In this document: positions 25,633 to 36,573 of the stretch, piece by piece
How the letters are laid out: every line of letters starts with the position of its first letter
Numbering within the stretch: the stretch's first letter is position 1
Assembly (NCBI GenBank): GCA_036560145.1
Contig: DATBRV010000062.1
Coordinates: forward strand, 62,001 to 126,000
Source: DATBRV01 sp036560145
Lineage (GTDB): Bacteria > Myxococcota_A > UBA9160 > SMWR01
DNA: 64,000 nucleotides
Direction: 5' to 3'
The notes under the pieces: model-generated
The model's database searches: none
Seen by the model: the letters and a program-made list of their open reading frames with translations, nothing else
Told to the model about the DNA's origin: nothing
Translations under genes and position numbers: made by a program

Positions 25633-27802
25633 GGGTGTGATCCGAGTCGCTGCCCTCCGGAGCCGGCGGGTCGCCATAGGCGTAACGCGAGTAGGCGTCG
25701 TAGTAGTAGTAGCGGCGGAACGAGCCCGGGCTGACCTGGTTGAAGATCACGCCCGCGACGTCGCGCATGTCGGCCAGCGATCGGACCACGCCGTCGCGGG
25801 GCGTCGCGTCCGCGCGCACCACGAACACCACCATGTCCGCCATCCGCCGCAGGATCTTGGTGTCGACCACCGGCAGCAACGGCGGCGAGTCGATCAGGAT
25901 CACGTCGTAGCTCTTCTTGGCCTCCTCCAGCAGCGCGAGGAACGCCGGACTGGTGAGCAGCAGGAGGGGATTGCGGACCGAGCGGCCGGCCGGAATCAGC
26001 GTGAGATTCTGGAGCTTCGCGTTCACCGCGCATTCGCCCATCTTGGCCTCGCCGCGCAGGATGTCCGAAAGGCCGAGCTTGGTCCGGATCCGCAGCAGCC
26101 GGTGGGCCGACGGGCGCCGCAGGTCGCCGTCGATGACCAGCACCCGGCGCCCCAGATCCGACGCGATCGAGAGCGCGAGGTTCATGCAGGTGAGCGACTT
26201 CCCGTCGCCGCGCGCCGCGCTCGTCACCAGGATCACGCGGCAGCCCGCCGCCTCCAGGAAGATCGGCAGGAAGCCGCGGTACTGCTCGGCCGGCGCCGAT
26301 TCCGGCGCCGTGTGCATCACCAGCTTGGGATCCACCTCGCCCGACGGCGCGGTCTCGTAGATCCGATCGTTGTCGATGCGCGGAATCGAAGCGAAGACCG
26401 GCAGGCCGAGCGTCCGCGTCAGGCGCTCGACCGAGCGGAACGCGGGATGGCGGAGCTCGTCCGCGCCGACCAGCAGGCCGACCAGCAGCAGACCCGCGGC
26501 CAGACCCGCCGGGAGCAGCAGGCGGAGGTCGGGCCAGGAGGGGCGCTTCGGGACGCTGACCGGGCGCAGCACCTTGAATCGCTCGCCCTTCTGGGCCTGC
26601 TCCAGGTTGCGGGCCAGCGACGCTTCGTACTTCTTGGTCAGCAGGCTGCGGTAGGTCGCCATCAGGTTCTCGTAATCGCGCGTGAGCTCGAGCTCCTCCT
26701 GCTCACGCCGCGGCGTCTCCTCGACGCGCGCCTGGAACTGCTCGATCTCCTCGCGGATCCGGGCCTCCTGGCGGCGTCGGCCCTCGAGCTCGAGGCTGGC
26801 CGCGGTCGCCTCGTTGTCGAGCGCGACCAGGGCCGGATCGTGCGAGGAGTAGTCCTGGGCGGGCGCGCTGGGGTCCTTCTCGCTGCGGTTGAGGTCGGCC
26901 TCGAGCCGGGCCACCTCTTCGCGCAGCCTGCGCACGTTCGGGTGCTCGTCGGTGTAGACCCGCTGCGCCTGAAGCAGCTCCTGGCGCGCGGCGTTGAGGA
27001 CGGAGGAGAGCGTCGAGGGGGCGCTCGGGCTGGTGCCGACCCGCACATTGGCCCGCTGTTGGCGCAGCAGCGCGAGCCGCTGGGTCCCCGACTCCTGCGC
27101 CTCCAGATTGCTCGCGAGCTCGACGTTCAAGCGATCGAGCGAACGCAGGTTGGTCTCCAGCTGCGAGGGCAGGGCGCCCATCTTTTGCATCCGGAACTCG
27201 CGGATCCGCTCCTCCTGCTTGCCCACGTCGTCGCGCAGGCGCTGCAGCTCCACGTCCAGGAACTCGGCCGTCGCCGTCGCCTGTGCCGCACGGTCCTTCA
27301 GGTTCTCGTCGATGAAGCGGCCCGTGACGTCGCGCACCACGTCGGCGGCTACGGTGGGATCCGGGTGCGTGTAGGCGATGTCGAAGACGGGCGCGGTCTT
27401 CTCGCTGCGGGCCCGGATGTCGACGGCCAGCTGGCTTCGGATCATCGACAGGAGTTCGTCGGTCCCGAGCCGGCCGCTCGGGTCGAGGCGCCGGGGCCCC
27501 ACCAGCTCGATCAGCTGCGTCAGGTTCGAGTGGCTGGTGACGCGCTCCTGCAGCGTATTGAGCCGCTGCTCGATCTCGAGCGTGACCGTGCTCTCGACGT
27601 AGGACTTGGGAACCTCCTGGGGCTCGACCAGGATCGTGGTGGTCGCCTGGAAGCGGGGCGGGAGCACCAGGTAGGCGAGGAAGCCCACCGCCAGCCCGGC
27701 CAGCGCGCCGCCCAGGATCCACCAGCGCCAGCGCTCCAGGATCTCGAGCACGTCCCCGATCCCGAAGCCGCCCCCTGCCTGCCCGCCGCCGACCATGCTC
27801 AT
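25625..27802 (-). CDS. Polysaccharide co-polymerase / BY-kinase (Wzz-Wzc fusion)
   Basis: ATG at 27802 behind GAGGCAGG; 725 residues. The N terminus is Wzz-like (LEILERWRWWILGGALAGL transmembrane helix, then a periplasmic coiled coil to about residue 430) and a second membrane helix (LLLPAGLAAGLLLVGLLVG). The kinase has Walker A SAARGDGKS near residue 530, VLVIDGDLRRPS (Walker A') and VILIDSPP (Walker B). The C terminus carries a tyrosine cluster, YYYYDAYSRYAYG, for autophosphorylation. It controls chain length and export of an exopolysaccharide together with the Wza-type lipoprotein at 30535. Confidence 0.92.
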   Translation of the reverse strand: MSMVGGGQAGGGFGIGDVLEILERWRWWILGGALAGLAVGFLAYLVLPPRFQATTTILVEPQEVPKSYVESTVTLEIEQRLNTLQERVTSHSNLTQLIELVGPRRLDPSGRLGTDELLSMIRSQLAVDIRARSEKTAPVFDIAYTHPDPTVAADVVRDVTGRFIDENLKDRAAQATATAEFLDVELQRLRDDVGKQEERIREFRMQKMGALPSQLETNLRSLDRLNVELASNLEAQESGTQRLALLRQQRANVRVGTSPSAPSTLSSVLNAARQELLQAQRVYTDEHPNVRRLREEVARLEADLNRSEKDPSAPAQDYSSHDPALVALDNEATAASLELEGRRRQEARIREEIEQFQARVEETPRREQEELELTRDYENLMATYRSLLTKKYEASLARNLEQAQKGERFKVLRPVSVPKRPSWPDLRLLLPAGLAAGLLLVGLLVGADELRHPAFRSVERLTRTLGLPVFASIPRIDNDRIYETAPSGEVDPKLVMHTAPESAPAEQYRGFLPIFLEAAGCRVILVTSAARGDGKSLTCMNLALSIASDLGRRVLVIDGDLRRPSAHRLLRIRTKLGLSDILRGEAKMGECAVNAKLQNLTLIPAGRSVRNPLLLLTSPAFLALLEEAKKSYDVILIDSPPLLPVVDTKILRRMADMVVFVVRADATPRDGVVRSLADMRDVAGVIFNQVSPGSFRRYYYYDAYSRYAYGDPPAPEGSDSDHTRG

Positions 27803-27928
27803 CGAGCCTGCCTCACGCGCCCTGGGGGCGCCCCGGATGTGGCGAGTAAGGACACGCGAGCCGCGGTCCAACCCCACGCCTGATCGATAGTAACCCGTCA
27901 GCTATGAAAGGTGACGAACGAGTCCGAA

Positions 27929-28816
27929 CTATGCCGCAAGCGCCCCCTGGGACAGGACGAGGTCCGGCAGGCGCCCCTGGGCCTCCAGCCGATCGAGGAC
28001 CTCGCCCAGCGGGGCGAACCGGAAGCGCTCGAGCAGCTGGCGCAGACGCGCCTCCATCCGGTGGAGGTTGTGATAGTGGTTCACGCGCACGAGCCAGCCG
28101 GTGGCCTGCCGCGGCTGCTCCGGGTCGATCTCCCAGGGGTGGACGTAGAGCACGGTGGGTTCTCCCGCGGCGACCAGCCTCCCCAGGCCCCAGGAGAAGA
28201 GCGAGAGGGGCAGGAAGCGCAGATAGGCCCCGCCCGCGAGCGGCAGCGACCAGGGGCCGGCCGCGAGCGTGGTCAGCGGGAACTCGCGGATCGCGGCGCC
28301 GCCCTCCAGCACGACACGCACCGGGCGCTTCGCGAAGCCCGGAATCCCGTAGCGGTGATGCCGGATCGGGAAGATCGAAGAGTCGTAGCGGAAGCCTTCT
28401 TCGACCAGGATCTGGAGCGCCCAGAGCGAGGCCTCGGTGATCGAGTAGCTCGGCGCGCGGTAGCCGTGGACGGCGTTCCCGGTCGCCTGCTCGATCGCGC
28501 TGCGGGCGCGCCGCAGGTCGGCCCGGAAGCGCTCCGGCCCGATCTCGTAGACGAGCTCGTGCCCGTAGCCGTGGCAGGCGATCTCGTGGCCGCGCGCCGC
28601 GATCTCGCGCACCAGATCGGGGTGCCGCTCGGCGACCCAGCCGAGCACGAAGAAGGTCGCGCGGTTTCCGCTGGCGTCGGCGGCGTCGAGCAGGCGGCGG
28701 GTCGAGTCGCGCACGCGGGAGGGCAGGCTCTCCCAGCGGGACCGCTCGATCAGGCTCGCGAAGTTGGAGACCTGGAAATACTCCTCCAGGTCGACGCTGA
28801 GCGCGTTGAGGGTCAC
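27929..28816 (-). CDS. XrtA/PEP-CTERM-type polysaccharide deacetylase
   Basis: 295 residues. ALSVDLEEYFQVSNF gives the metal Asp pair, ACHGYGHELVY gives H-x3-H, and GYRAPSYSITEASLWAL and YVHPWEIDPEQPR give the remaining NodB motifs. The DLEEYFQV start and the HPWE..P.QPR segment match the subfamily tied to PEP-CTERM/exosortase EPS loci. It should N-deacetylate the polymer in the periplasm. It lies 2 bases beyond the sugar-transferase stop, so the two are cotranscribed. Confidence 0.9.
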   Translation of the reverse strand: MTLNALSVDLEEYFQVSNFASLIERSRWESLPSRVRDSTRRLLDAADASGNRATFFVLGWVAERHPDLVREIAARGHEIACHGYGHELVYEIGPERFRADLRRARSAIEQATGNAVHGYRAPSYSITEASLWALQILVEEGFRYDSSIFPIRHHRYGIPGFAKRPVRVVLEGGAAIREFPLTTLAAGPWSLPLAGGAYLRFLPLSLFSWGLGRLVAAGEPTVLYVHPWEIDPEQPRQATGWLVRVNHYHNLHRMEARLRQLLERFRFAPLGEVLDRLEAQGRLPDLVLSQGALAA

Positions 28817-28817
28817 G

Positions 28818-30194
28818 TCAGACGCCGTGCAGCAGGACCATCGTCTTGGCGGTCTTCCACAGGATCAGGAGGTCCATCACGAAGGAACGGTACTTCATGT
28901 AATACAGGTCGAGGGCCAGCTTCTCCTCGAAGCCGTCCACGTCGTTCACGTAGCCGTGGCGGATCTGCGCCCAGCCCGTCAGGCCCGGCTTGAGCACCGA
29001 GCGCAGCCGGAAGTACGGGTAGCGCTCGCTCAGCGCATCGATGAACTCGGGCCGCTCGGGCCGCGGGCCGACCAGGCTCATGTCACCGACCAGCACGTTC
29101 CAGAGCTGGGGCAGCTCGTCGAGGCGCGTCTTGCGCAGGATCCTGCCCACGCGGGTGATGCGGTCGTCGTCTTCGCGGCTGAACACGGCGCCGGTCTCGT
29201 CCTCGGCGCGGTGCCGCATCGAGCGCAGCTTGCAGACCCGGAACAGGCGGCCCCGCTGCCCGACCCGCTCCTGTCGGTAGAAGATCGGGCCCGGCGAATC
29301 GAGCCGGATGGCGAGCGCGCAGGCCGCCAGCACGGGGGCGACCAGCACCAGGCCGACCGCCGACACCGTGACGTCGAGCGCGAGCTTGAGCCAGGTCTGA
29401 AGCGGGCTCACGCGGAAGCCGTCGGTGAAGATCAGATAGCTCGGGCGCAGGTCGCGCAGGTAGACGCGGCCGGTGATGCGCTCGTAGAACGCGACGCCGG
29501 ACTCGACGTAGCGGCCGCCGAGCTTCGCGGCGAGCAGCTCCTCCGAGGGGAAGTACTCGCTGCGGCTCTTGGACGCGACCACGATCCGGTCGATCCCCTC
29601 GTGGTCCACGATCTTCTCGATCTCGTGGACCTTGCCGAGCACCGGAACGCCGTCGATCGTCGCGCGCTGGTGGGTCGCCTCGTCCGACAGGAAGCCCACC
29701 AGGCGGGCCCCCAGATTGCTGCGCTCGCGCATCGCCTTGGCAATCGCGACGCCGAGGTCGCTGCTGCCGATCACGAGCACGTGTTGCGAGAAGCGCGGCA
29801 GCGCCGAAACCATCCGGAATCCGAGCCGGCCGCCGAGCAGCAGCGGGAAGTAGATCGCGGCGGTGTGCGCCAGCGCCTCCATCGCGCGCGGCGGCGTCCG
29901 CAGCGAGAAGTACACGACCAGCGCCAGCACGAAGGCGGTGCCCATCGCGGCAAAGACGCTCTCGACCGTGCGGCGACCGCTGCCGAGCGTGGTGAGCCCG
30001 TAGGCGCCCGTGTAGTAGAGGGCCACGAAGCTGGCGAGCACGCCGCCCGCGGTCGCCGTCGCGTACTGCCGGACGGGAAAATCGGGCTCGAGCAGGAACC
30101 AGGAGACGATCGCTGCGAAGAGGAAGCACGAGGCGTCGACGAGCACCGCCATCAGCACGCGGCGCAGGTAGAGGTTCAGCAGGTAGTAGCGCAT
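28818..30194 (-). CDS. Undecaprenyl-phosphate sugar phosphotransferase (PEP-CTERM EpsB_2-like)
   Basis: ATG at 30194, 458 residues. Four to five N-terminal membrane helices, a central CoA-binding-like Rossmann segment (HVLVIGSSDLGVAIA), a further membrane helix (LALDVTVSAVGLVLVAPVL) and the bacterial sugar-transferase domain: VCKLRSM, RKTRLDELPQLWNVL and DMSLVGPRPERPEF. This enzyme starts the repeat unit by moving a sugar-1-phosphate onto undecaprenyl phosphate. It belongs to the same leftward locus as the deacetylase and BY-kinase. Confidence 0.92.
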   Translation of the reverse strand: MRYYLLNLYLRRVLMAVLVDASCFLFAAIVSWFLLEPDFPVRQYATATAGGVLASFVALYYTGAYGLTTLGSGRRTVESVFAAMGTAFVLALVVYFSLRTPPRAMEALAHTAAIYFPLLLGGRLGFRMVSALPRFSQHVLVIGSSDLGVAIAKAMRERSNLGARLVGFLSDEATHQRATIDGVPVLGKVHEIEKIVDHEGIDRIVVASKSRSEYFPSEELLAAKLGGRYVESGVAFYERITGRVYLRDLRPSYLIFTDGFRVSPLQTWLKLALDVTVSAVGLVLVAPVLAACALAIRLDSPGPIFYRQERVGQRGRLFRVCKLRSMRHRAEDETGAVFSREDDDRITRVGRILRKTRLDELPQLWNVLVGDMSLVGPRPERPEFIDALSERYPYFRLRSVLKPGLTGWAQIRHGYVNDVDGFEEKLALDLYYMKYRSFVMDLLILWKTAKTMVLLHGV

Positions 30195-30266
30195 CGTGTC
30201 TTTCGGACTCCCTCGGCGAGTGGTTCGAACGCGGCGGAATGTTCCTCGCGCTCTTGCACATCCACA

Positions 30267-30280
30267 GTGAACTACTTCAC
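30267..30280. promoter_or_regulatory. Inverted repeat GTGAA-N4-TTCAC upstream of sugar transferase
   Basis: A 14-base palindrome lies about 75 bases ahead of the sugar-transferase ATG at 30194, inside the 340-base spacer between that gene and the exporter gene. Its position and size suit a dimeric regulator. No protein is assigned; the small HTH protein at 25387 is one possible binder. Confidence 0.3.
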
Positions 30281-30448
30281 ACCCCACCTCACACCCGCGC
30301 CGGGCGGGTACGCGGCTCCCGGTGAGTGCCCGCGGCGGGCCTCCGGGTGACACGCGCCGGGCGCGCGATCGATGGGCGATCGGATGGGGCGAGAAGCTTA
30401 CGATGCGGTGGCATTCGAGTGCTAGATGGAAGGCGTTGCACCGTCTCG

Positions 30449-30477
30449 CGCCAAGCCCGAGTTCCGATGGCTTGGCG
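30449..30477 (-). terminator. Hairpin after the Wza-type exporter gene
   Basis: A perfect 9-base stem (CGCCAAGCC / GGCTTGGCG) with an 11-base loop lies about 58 bases past the exporter's stop at 30535, reading leftward. No T run follows, so it could attenuate read-through and not fully stop it. The rest of the spacer 30195-30534 shows no gene. Confidence 0.4.
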
Positions 30478-30534
30478 AGGGGTTGTACCGATCGGTTGCC
30501 TGTTGGGATCGGCCGGAGGGCGGCCGGGTTGCGG

Positions 30535-31284
30535 TTACGGGCCGATCGCTACGCCGGCCACCGTGGTCCCGACCCCGAGCAGCGGATTGAAGGGGAAGAG
30601 CACGGCCTGCACAACGTAGCCGATCCTGGCCCAGAAGGTCGGCGGCACGTACACGATGTCGCCCTCGGCCAGCACGATGTTCGTGCGCAGGTCTCCGCCC
30701 TGGATGGCGTTGAGGTTGACGTGGAAGACGACCGTCTCGCCGCTCCCGCTGCGCACGACCCGGATGCGCCGCTCCGACCCGGTGAAGACAGGGCCCCCCA
30801 CCCGCGCGATGGCTTCGGCGACCCGGGTCTGCTTGAGCAGCGGGAAGCTCTGCGGCGTGCGCACCTCGCCCAGCACCGTGATGGAGTTGCTGTTGGCCGT
30901 GATCAGCGAGACGGTGACCGCCGCGCCCCGCTTGAAACGCCCGATGCGCTGTTCGATGTCGGACGCGATCTCGCCGACGCTGCGGCCGGCCGCGGGAACA
31001 TCGCCGATCAGATCGATCGAGATCATGCCGTCGGGCCGGACCGTGACGTCGCGCTCGATGGCCGGATCGGGGAGGATGGTGACGTGCAGCGCGTCGGGGG
31101 CGCCCACCACGTAGGAGGAGGTCGCTGCCCGCTCGGGCGGGGGGGTCGGCGTGGTGGCGCAGGCGAGGCCCGTCGCGAGCGCGAGCGCCGCCAGGGCGAC
31201 GCCCAAGGCGCTCCGGCGCGGGCCTTGCGCGCCTCGATCCACCCGGAACTCCCCGGAACCCGGTCGCAGCGAAAGCAAGCTCAT
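30535..31284 (-). CDS. Polysaccharide export lipoprotein (Wza-like, SLBB)
   Basis: ATG at 31284 behind GGGAGGGGGAG; 249 residues. The signal region ends LALATGLACATT, a lipobox with Cys, so an outer-membrane lipoprotein is likely. YVVGAPDALHVTILPDP begins the Poly_export domain, and SITVLGEVRTPQSFPL with RVAEAIARVGG begins the SLBB domain. It forms the export channel partner of the BY-kinase. It shares a 108-base divergent intergenic region with the FemAB-like gene at 31393. Confidence 0.9.
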   Translation of the reverse strand: MSLLSLRPGSGEFRVDRGAQGPRRSALGVALAALALATGLACATTPTPPPERAATSSYVVGAPDALHVTILPDPAIERDVTVRPDGMISIDLIGDVPAAGRSVGEIASDIEQRIGRFKRGAAVTVSLITANSNSITVLGEVRTPQSFPLLKQTRVAEAIARVGGPVFTGSERRIRVVRSGSGETVVFHVNLNAIQGGDLRTNIVLAEGDIVYVPPTFWARIGYVVQAVLFPFNPLLGVGTTVAGVAIGP

Positions 31285-31392
31285 CACTCCCCCTCCCGTG
31301 GCGCTCGCGGCGATCTTCGGCGCGCCGGCGGTGTAGCTTGACGCATCTTCGCCCTCAAAGCCCATGAAACCCGCTCCGATATAGTCGTTTCC

Positions 31393-32433
31393 ATGCACGT
31401 CGAAATCGTCGCGGACCCGGGGGCCGAGTGGGACGGGTTCGTGGAAGTCACGCCGGGGGCGGGCCTTGGGCACGCCGCGGCCTGGCACCGCGTGCTGCGC
31501 GAAGCGTACGGGCTGGCGCCGGAGTATCTCGCGGTGCGCGAGGCCGGCGGCGAGCTCGCGGGGGTCCTCCCGCTGGTGCCCTTTCGCGGGCTGCTCGGGC
31601 GTCTCGAGCTGGTCTCGCTTCCCTTCCTCGACACGGCCGGCGTGCTGGCCGTCTCGCCGGCCGCGGAAGCGGCGCTGCGGGACGCCGCGCTGGCGCGCGC
31701 CTGCGAGATCGGCGCGCTGGGGCTCGAGCTGCGCCAGCTCGCGCCGCTCGCGGGCGGGCCGCCGCCCGGAGAGCTGAATCGCGTCGACCTCGTGCTCGCG
31801 CTCCAGGCGAGCGAGGAAGCCCAGTGGAAGGCACTGCCCGCCAAGGTGCGCAACCAGACGCGCAAGGCCGAGCGCGAGGGCCTCGCGCTCGCCGCGGGCG
31901 ATCCCGAGGAGCTGCTGGACGGCTTCTACGCGCCGTTCCTGCGCAACATGCGCGATCTCGGCTCGCCGGTGCATGCGCGTCGCTTCTTCGCGGCGGCGGC
32001 CGCCGCCTTCGGACCGCGGCTGCGCTTCGTGATCACCGCGCTGGGAGGCCGGCCTGTCGGCGGTCTGGTGGCGATCGATTTCGCCGGCGCGGTGACGGTC
32101 CCCTGGGCCTCCACGCTGCGCGAGGAGCGCCAGCGCTGCCCGAACAACCAGATTTACTGGGAGGCGCTGCGCTGGTCGATCGCGCGCGGCGCGCGCAGCT
32201 TCGATTTCGGGCGCTCGCCGCCGGGCAGCGGCACCCACGGCTTCAAGCTCGGCTGGGGCGCGGTGGAGCGACCGCTCGCCTGGCTCCGGCTCGCGCCGGA
32301 CGGCCGGAGCCTCGAGCTGCCGGGGCCCGATGCCGGCGCCTGGCTGAAGCGGCTCTCGCAGGTCTGGGCGCGGCTGCCGCTCGCGCTCACCGCACAGCTC
32401 GGCCCTCGGATTCGCCGCCGCCTCTCGAATTGA
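31393..32433 (+). CDS. FemAB-like GNAT protein, PEP-CTERM-locus type
   Basis: 346 residues. GHAAAWHRVLREAYGL near the start, WKALPAKVRNQTRKAEREGL in the middle, then PVGGLVAIDF, NNQIYWEALRW and SFDFGRSPPGSGTHGFKLGW. That FDFGRS..GS...FK block is the hallmark of the FemAB relatives found with exosortase EPS clusters. Probably adds an acyl or aminoacyl group to the polymer or a lipid-linked precursor. It diverges from the exporter lipoprotein gene. Confidence 0.85.
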   Translation: MHVEIVADPGAEWDGFVEVTPGAGLGHAAAWHRVLREAYGLAPEYLAVREAGGELAGVLPLVPFRGLLGRLELVSLPFLDTAGVLAVSPAAEAALRDAALARACEIGALGLELRQLAPLAGGPPPGELNRVDLVLALQASEEAQWKALPAKVRNQTRKAEREGLALAAGDPEELLDGFYAPFLRNMRDLGSPVHARRFFAAAAAAFGPRLRFVITALGGRPVGGLVAIDFAGAVTVPWASTLREERQRCPNNQIYWEALRWSIARGARSFDFGRSPPGSGTHGFKLGWGAVERPLAWLRLAPDGRSLELPGPDAGAWLKRLSQVWARLPLALTAQLGPRIRRRLSN

Positions 32434-32443
32434 AGAGGGCTCC

Positions 32444-32770
32444 TCAGCGCAGCTCGAAGCGGAATCGGGTGTGGCCGACCTCGATCGCGTCGCCATCGGC
32501 CAGCACGGCGGAGCGCACGCGTTTGCCGTTGACCTTGGTGCCGTTGGTCGACTGGAGATCCTCGATCGTGAACGAGCAGGTGGACTCGTCGCGCAGGATC
32601 AGCGCGTGCTCGCGGCTGATGCCCTCGTCGAGCAGGGTGATGTCGGTGGTCGGATTGCGCCCGATGATCGTCTCGTCCTTGGCAAGCGGGTGCTCGGTGC
32701 CCTCGAAGTCGCCGGTCTGTACCACCAGGAAGCCGCGAACGGGCGTTCCGGAGCGCTCTTCGCTGGACAT
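32444..32770 (-). CDS. FHA-domain protein
   Basis: 108 residues, essentially one FHA domain. IIGRNPTTDITLLDEGISREHALI carries the conserved GR, SxxH and the phospho-threonine-contacting Arg and Ser; STNGTKVNGKRV is the C-terminal signature. It binds a phosphothreonine partner in the cytoplasm; no partner kinase is adjacent. It converges with the FemAB-like gene with a 10-base gap. Confidence 0.9.
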   Translation of the reverse strand: MSSEERSGTPVRGFLVVQTGDFEGTEHPLAKDETIIGRNPTTDITLLDEGISREHALILRDESTCSFTIEDLQSTNGTKVNGKRVRSAVLADGDAIEVGHTRFRFELR

Positions 32771-32834
32771 GAACCCCCCGATGCCGCGCTCCGGTATCGG
32801 AGGGGCTTCCGGAGGTCTTGAGCGGGCCTGGACC

Positions 32835-33638
32835 TCAGAGTCGCCGGTGCTCGAGCGCGGGGAGACTCGCGCGCACGCGTGCGAGCTCGCCGAGGTCGCA
32901 GTCCGCCACCACCACGCAGGGCCGGTCGCCCGCTTGCGCGAGCACCAGGCCCCAGGGATCCACCACCAGCGAGCGCCCGTGGCTCGCGCGGGTCTCGCTG
33001 TGGCGTCCGCACTGCGCCGGCGCGAGCACGAAGGCCTGGTTCTCGATCGCGCGCGCCCGCAGCAGGACCTCCCAGTGATCCTTGCCGGTCTCCCGGGTGA
33101 AGGCGCTCGGAACCGCGAGGATCTGGGCCCCGCGCGCCGCGAGCGCGCGGTAGAGCTCGGGAAAGCGCAGGTCGTAGCAGACCGAGAGGCCGATCACGGC
33201 TTCGGGCGTCTGCGCCACCACCACCTCCCGGCCCGGCGCGATGAAGGCCGACTCCCGGTAGACGCCGCCGCCGCTGGCGCCGAGGTCCACGTCGAAGAGG
33301 TGGATCTTGCGGTAGACGGCCTCGAGCTCGCCGGCGGGGGAGATCAAGACGCTGGTGTTGAAGACCCGCGCCTCGTCCGGCGCCGCCTCGGGAAAGCTGC
33401 CGCCGAGAATCCGCACGCGCAGGCGACGTGCCAGGGAACGCAGACAGCCGACGATCTCGCCGTCGAGACCCTGCGCGCAGGGGATGGGTCCGCCCTCCCG
33501 CCGTAGGAAGGCGAAGTTCTCGGGCAGCGCGACCAGGCTCGCGCCGCGGTCGGCCGCCTCTTCCACGCCCCGGCTGGCGGCCGCCAGGTTGGCCGCGAGG
33601 TCGTCCGTGGAGGTCGTCTGCACGAGCGCGACGCGCAC
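32835..33638 (-). CDS. Carbon-nitrogen hydrolase (Nit/omega-amidase type)
   Basis: 267 residues. The E-K-C triad is visible in order: Glu of VALPENFAF, Lys of VYRKIHLFDVD and Cys of GLSVCYDLRFPELYRAL. The HLFDVDL block points to the Nit1/Nit2 branch, which hydrolyses deaminated glutathione or alpha-ketoglutaramate. GKDHWEVLLRARAIENQ follows as usual. It is probably a metabolite-repair enzyme unrelated to the EPS genes. The AAA+ gene lies 13 bases upstream on the same strand. Confidence 0.9.
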   Translation of the reverse strand: MRVALVQTTSTDDLAANLAAASRGVEEAADRGASLVALPENFAFLRREGGPIPCAQGLDGEIVGCLRSLARRLRVRILGGSFPEAAPDEARVFNTSVLISPAGELEAVYRKIHLFDVDLGASGGGVYRESAFIAPGREVVVAQTPEAVIGLSVCYDLRFPELYRALAARGAQILAVPSAFTRETGKDHWEVLLRARAIENQAFVLAPAQCGRHSETRASHGRSLVVDPWGLVLAQAGDRPCVVVADCDLGELARVRASLPALEHRRL

Positions 33639-33651
33639 GCGCGCGCGTCCG

Positions 33652-34635
33652 CTACCGGAATTCGGACGGATCGATGCCGGTGCGGCGGATCACGTCGTAG
33701 AAGTCCTTGCGGTCCTTCTTGGCGAGCCGCGCCGCGCGGCTGATGTTGCCGCTGCAGCGCCGCAGCAGCCCCACCACGTAGCGCGTCTCGAAGGCGCGCT
33801 TGGCTTCCTTGAACGACGGGATCTCCTCGCCGTCCGCGGCCAGCAGCAGCGCCTCGGCGGTGATCGCGCCGCTTCCCGCCAGGCGGATCGCCTGGCGCAC
33901 GCGCTCGGCGAGCTCCCGGACGTTGCCGGGCCACGGCTCCGTGAGCAGCGCGCTGCGCGCTTCGGGCGTGAACCCGATCGGTGTCACGCCGGTCTCGTCG
34001 GAGAAGAGCCGCAGGAAATGCGCAGCCAGCGGGAGCACGTCCTCGCGGCGCGCCGAGAGGGGAGGCAGCGCCAGCACGTGGTGAGCGAGGTCGCCGAAGA
34101 CGGGGCGGCTCGGCGCGACGACGCAGGTCGCGATCACGCGCGCGCGCAGCGCGACGGTCGCGCCGTCGCCCTCGCGCTGGAAGCGCCCGTCCGCAATCGC
34201 CTTGAGCAGCGTCTCGCGCACCGGCTCGGGCGCCTGATCGATGGCGTCGACGAGCAGGCTGCCGCCGGCGGCGCGCGCGAGCGCGCCGACGTGCTCCTCC
34301 GGGAGCTGCGGGTGCGTGCCCCCCGCGCAGCCGAACAGATCGCGGGCGAGCAGGCCGCCGCTCGGCGTGACGCAGGAAACGGTGATGAACGGCTGCGCGG
34401 TGCGGCTGCTCCAGGCGTGGATCGCGCGGGCCAGATGGTCCTTGCCGCTTCCGGCGGGACCGGAGATCAGGATCGGACGGTCGGAGCGCGCGAGCGCCAT
34501 CGCCTGATCGACGATCTCCTGGGTCGCGCGTCCCGCGCCCACGATCCGATCGCTGCGCCTGCGGCCCATCGGCCGCTCGATCGCGGTTCCACCCTCGAAG
34601 CCCGGTCCTTCGCGTTGCACGCCACCCTCGCTCAT
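33652..34635 (-). CDS. NtrC-family AAA+ ATPase without the GAFTGA loop, with Fis-type HTH
   Basis: 327 residues. Walker A is SGPAGSGKDHLARAIH; Walker B is GGSLLVDAIDQ; EPWPGNVRELAERVR is the sensor-II region; the C terminus is a Fis-type HTH (LLRRCSGNISRAARLAKKDRKDFYDVI). Where sigma54 activators have FGHxxGAFTGA this protein has LFGCAGGTHPQL, so contact with sigma54 looks lost. No receiver domain precedes the ATPase. It may act as a DNA-binding ATPase or an anti-activator. A missing Glu in Walker B (Ala in VDAID) also hints at altered ATP hydrolysis. Confidence 0.78.
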   Translation of the reverse strand: MSEGGVQREGPGFEGGTAIERPMGRRRSDRIVGAGRATQEIVDQAMALARSDRPILISGPAGSGKDHLARAIHAWSSRTAQPFITVSCVTPSGGLLARDLFGCAGGTHPQLPEEHVGALARAAGGSLLVDAIDQAPEPVRETLLKAIADGRFQREGDGATVALRARVIATCVVAPSRPVFGDLAHHVLALPPLSARREDVLPLAAHFLRLFSDETGVTPIGFTPEARSALLTEPWPGNVRELAERVRQAIRLAGSGAITAEALLLAADGEEIPSFKEAKRAFETRYVVGLLRRCSGNISRAARLAKKDRKDFYDVIRRTGIDPSEFR

Positions 34636-34789
34636 CGCGCTACGTCCTCGAATTCCGCCTCTGGAAGCAGACGGAACCTATTGGGAGACCGGGCCTCTTG
34701 TCAACGAAATTGCGGGTCCCATCCGCCCCAAGGAGCCCTCGGGTTGACGCTCGGCCCGGACGCATGGTACTCGGCCGGCAGGGGGGAGT

Positions 34790-36568
<1,779 letters not shown>

Positions 36569-36573
36569 CAATC

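Noticed and set aside
30420..30440. Sigma54 promoter (TGG...TTGCA) in the EPS spacer
   Set aside because: The spacing between the GG and GC elements is 8, not 10, and it points away from the sugar-transferase gene.
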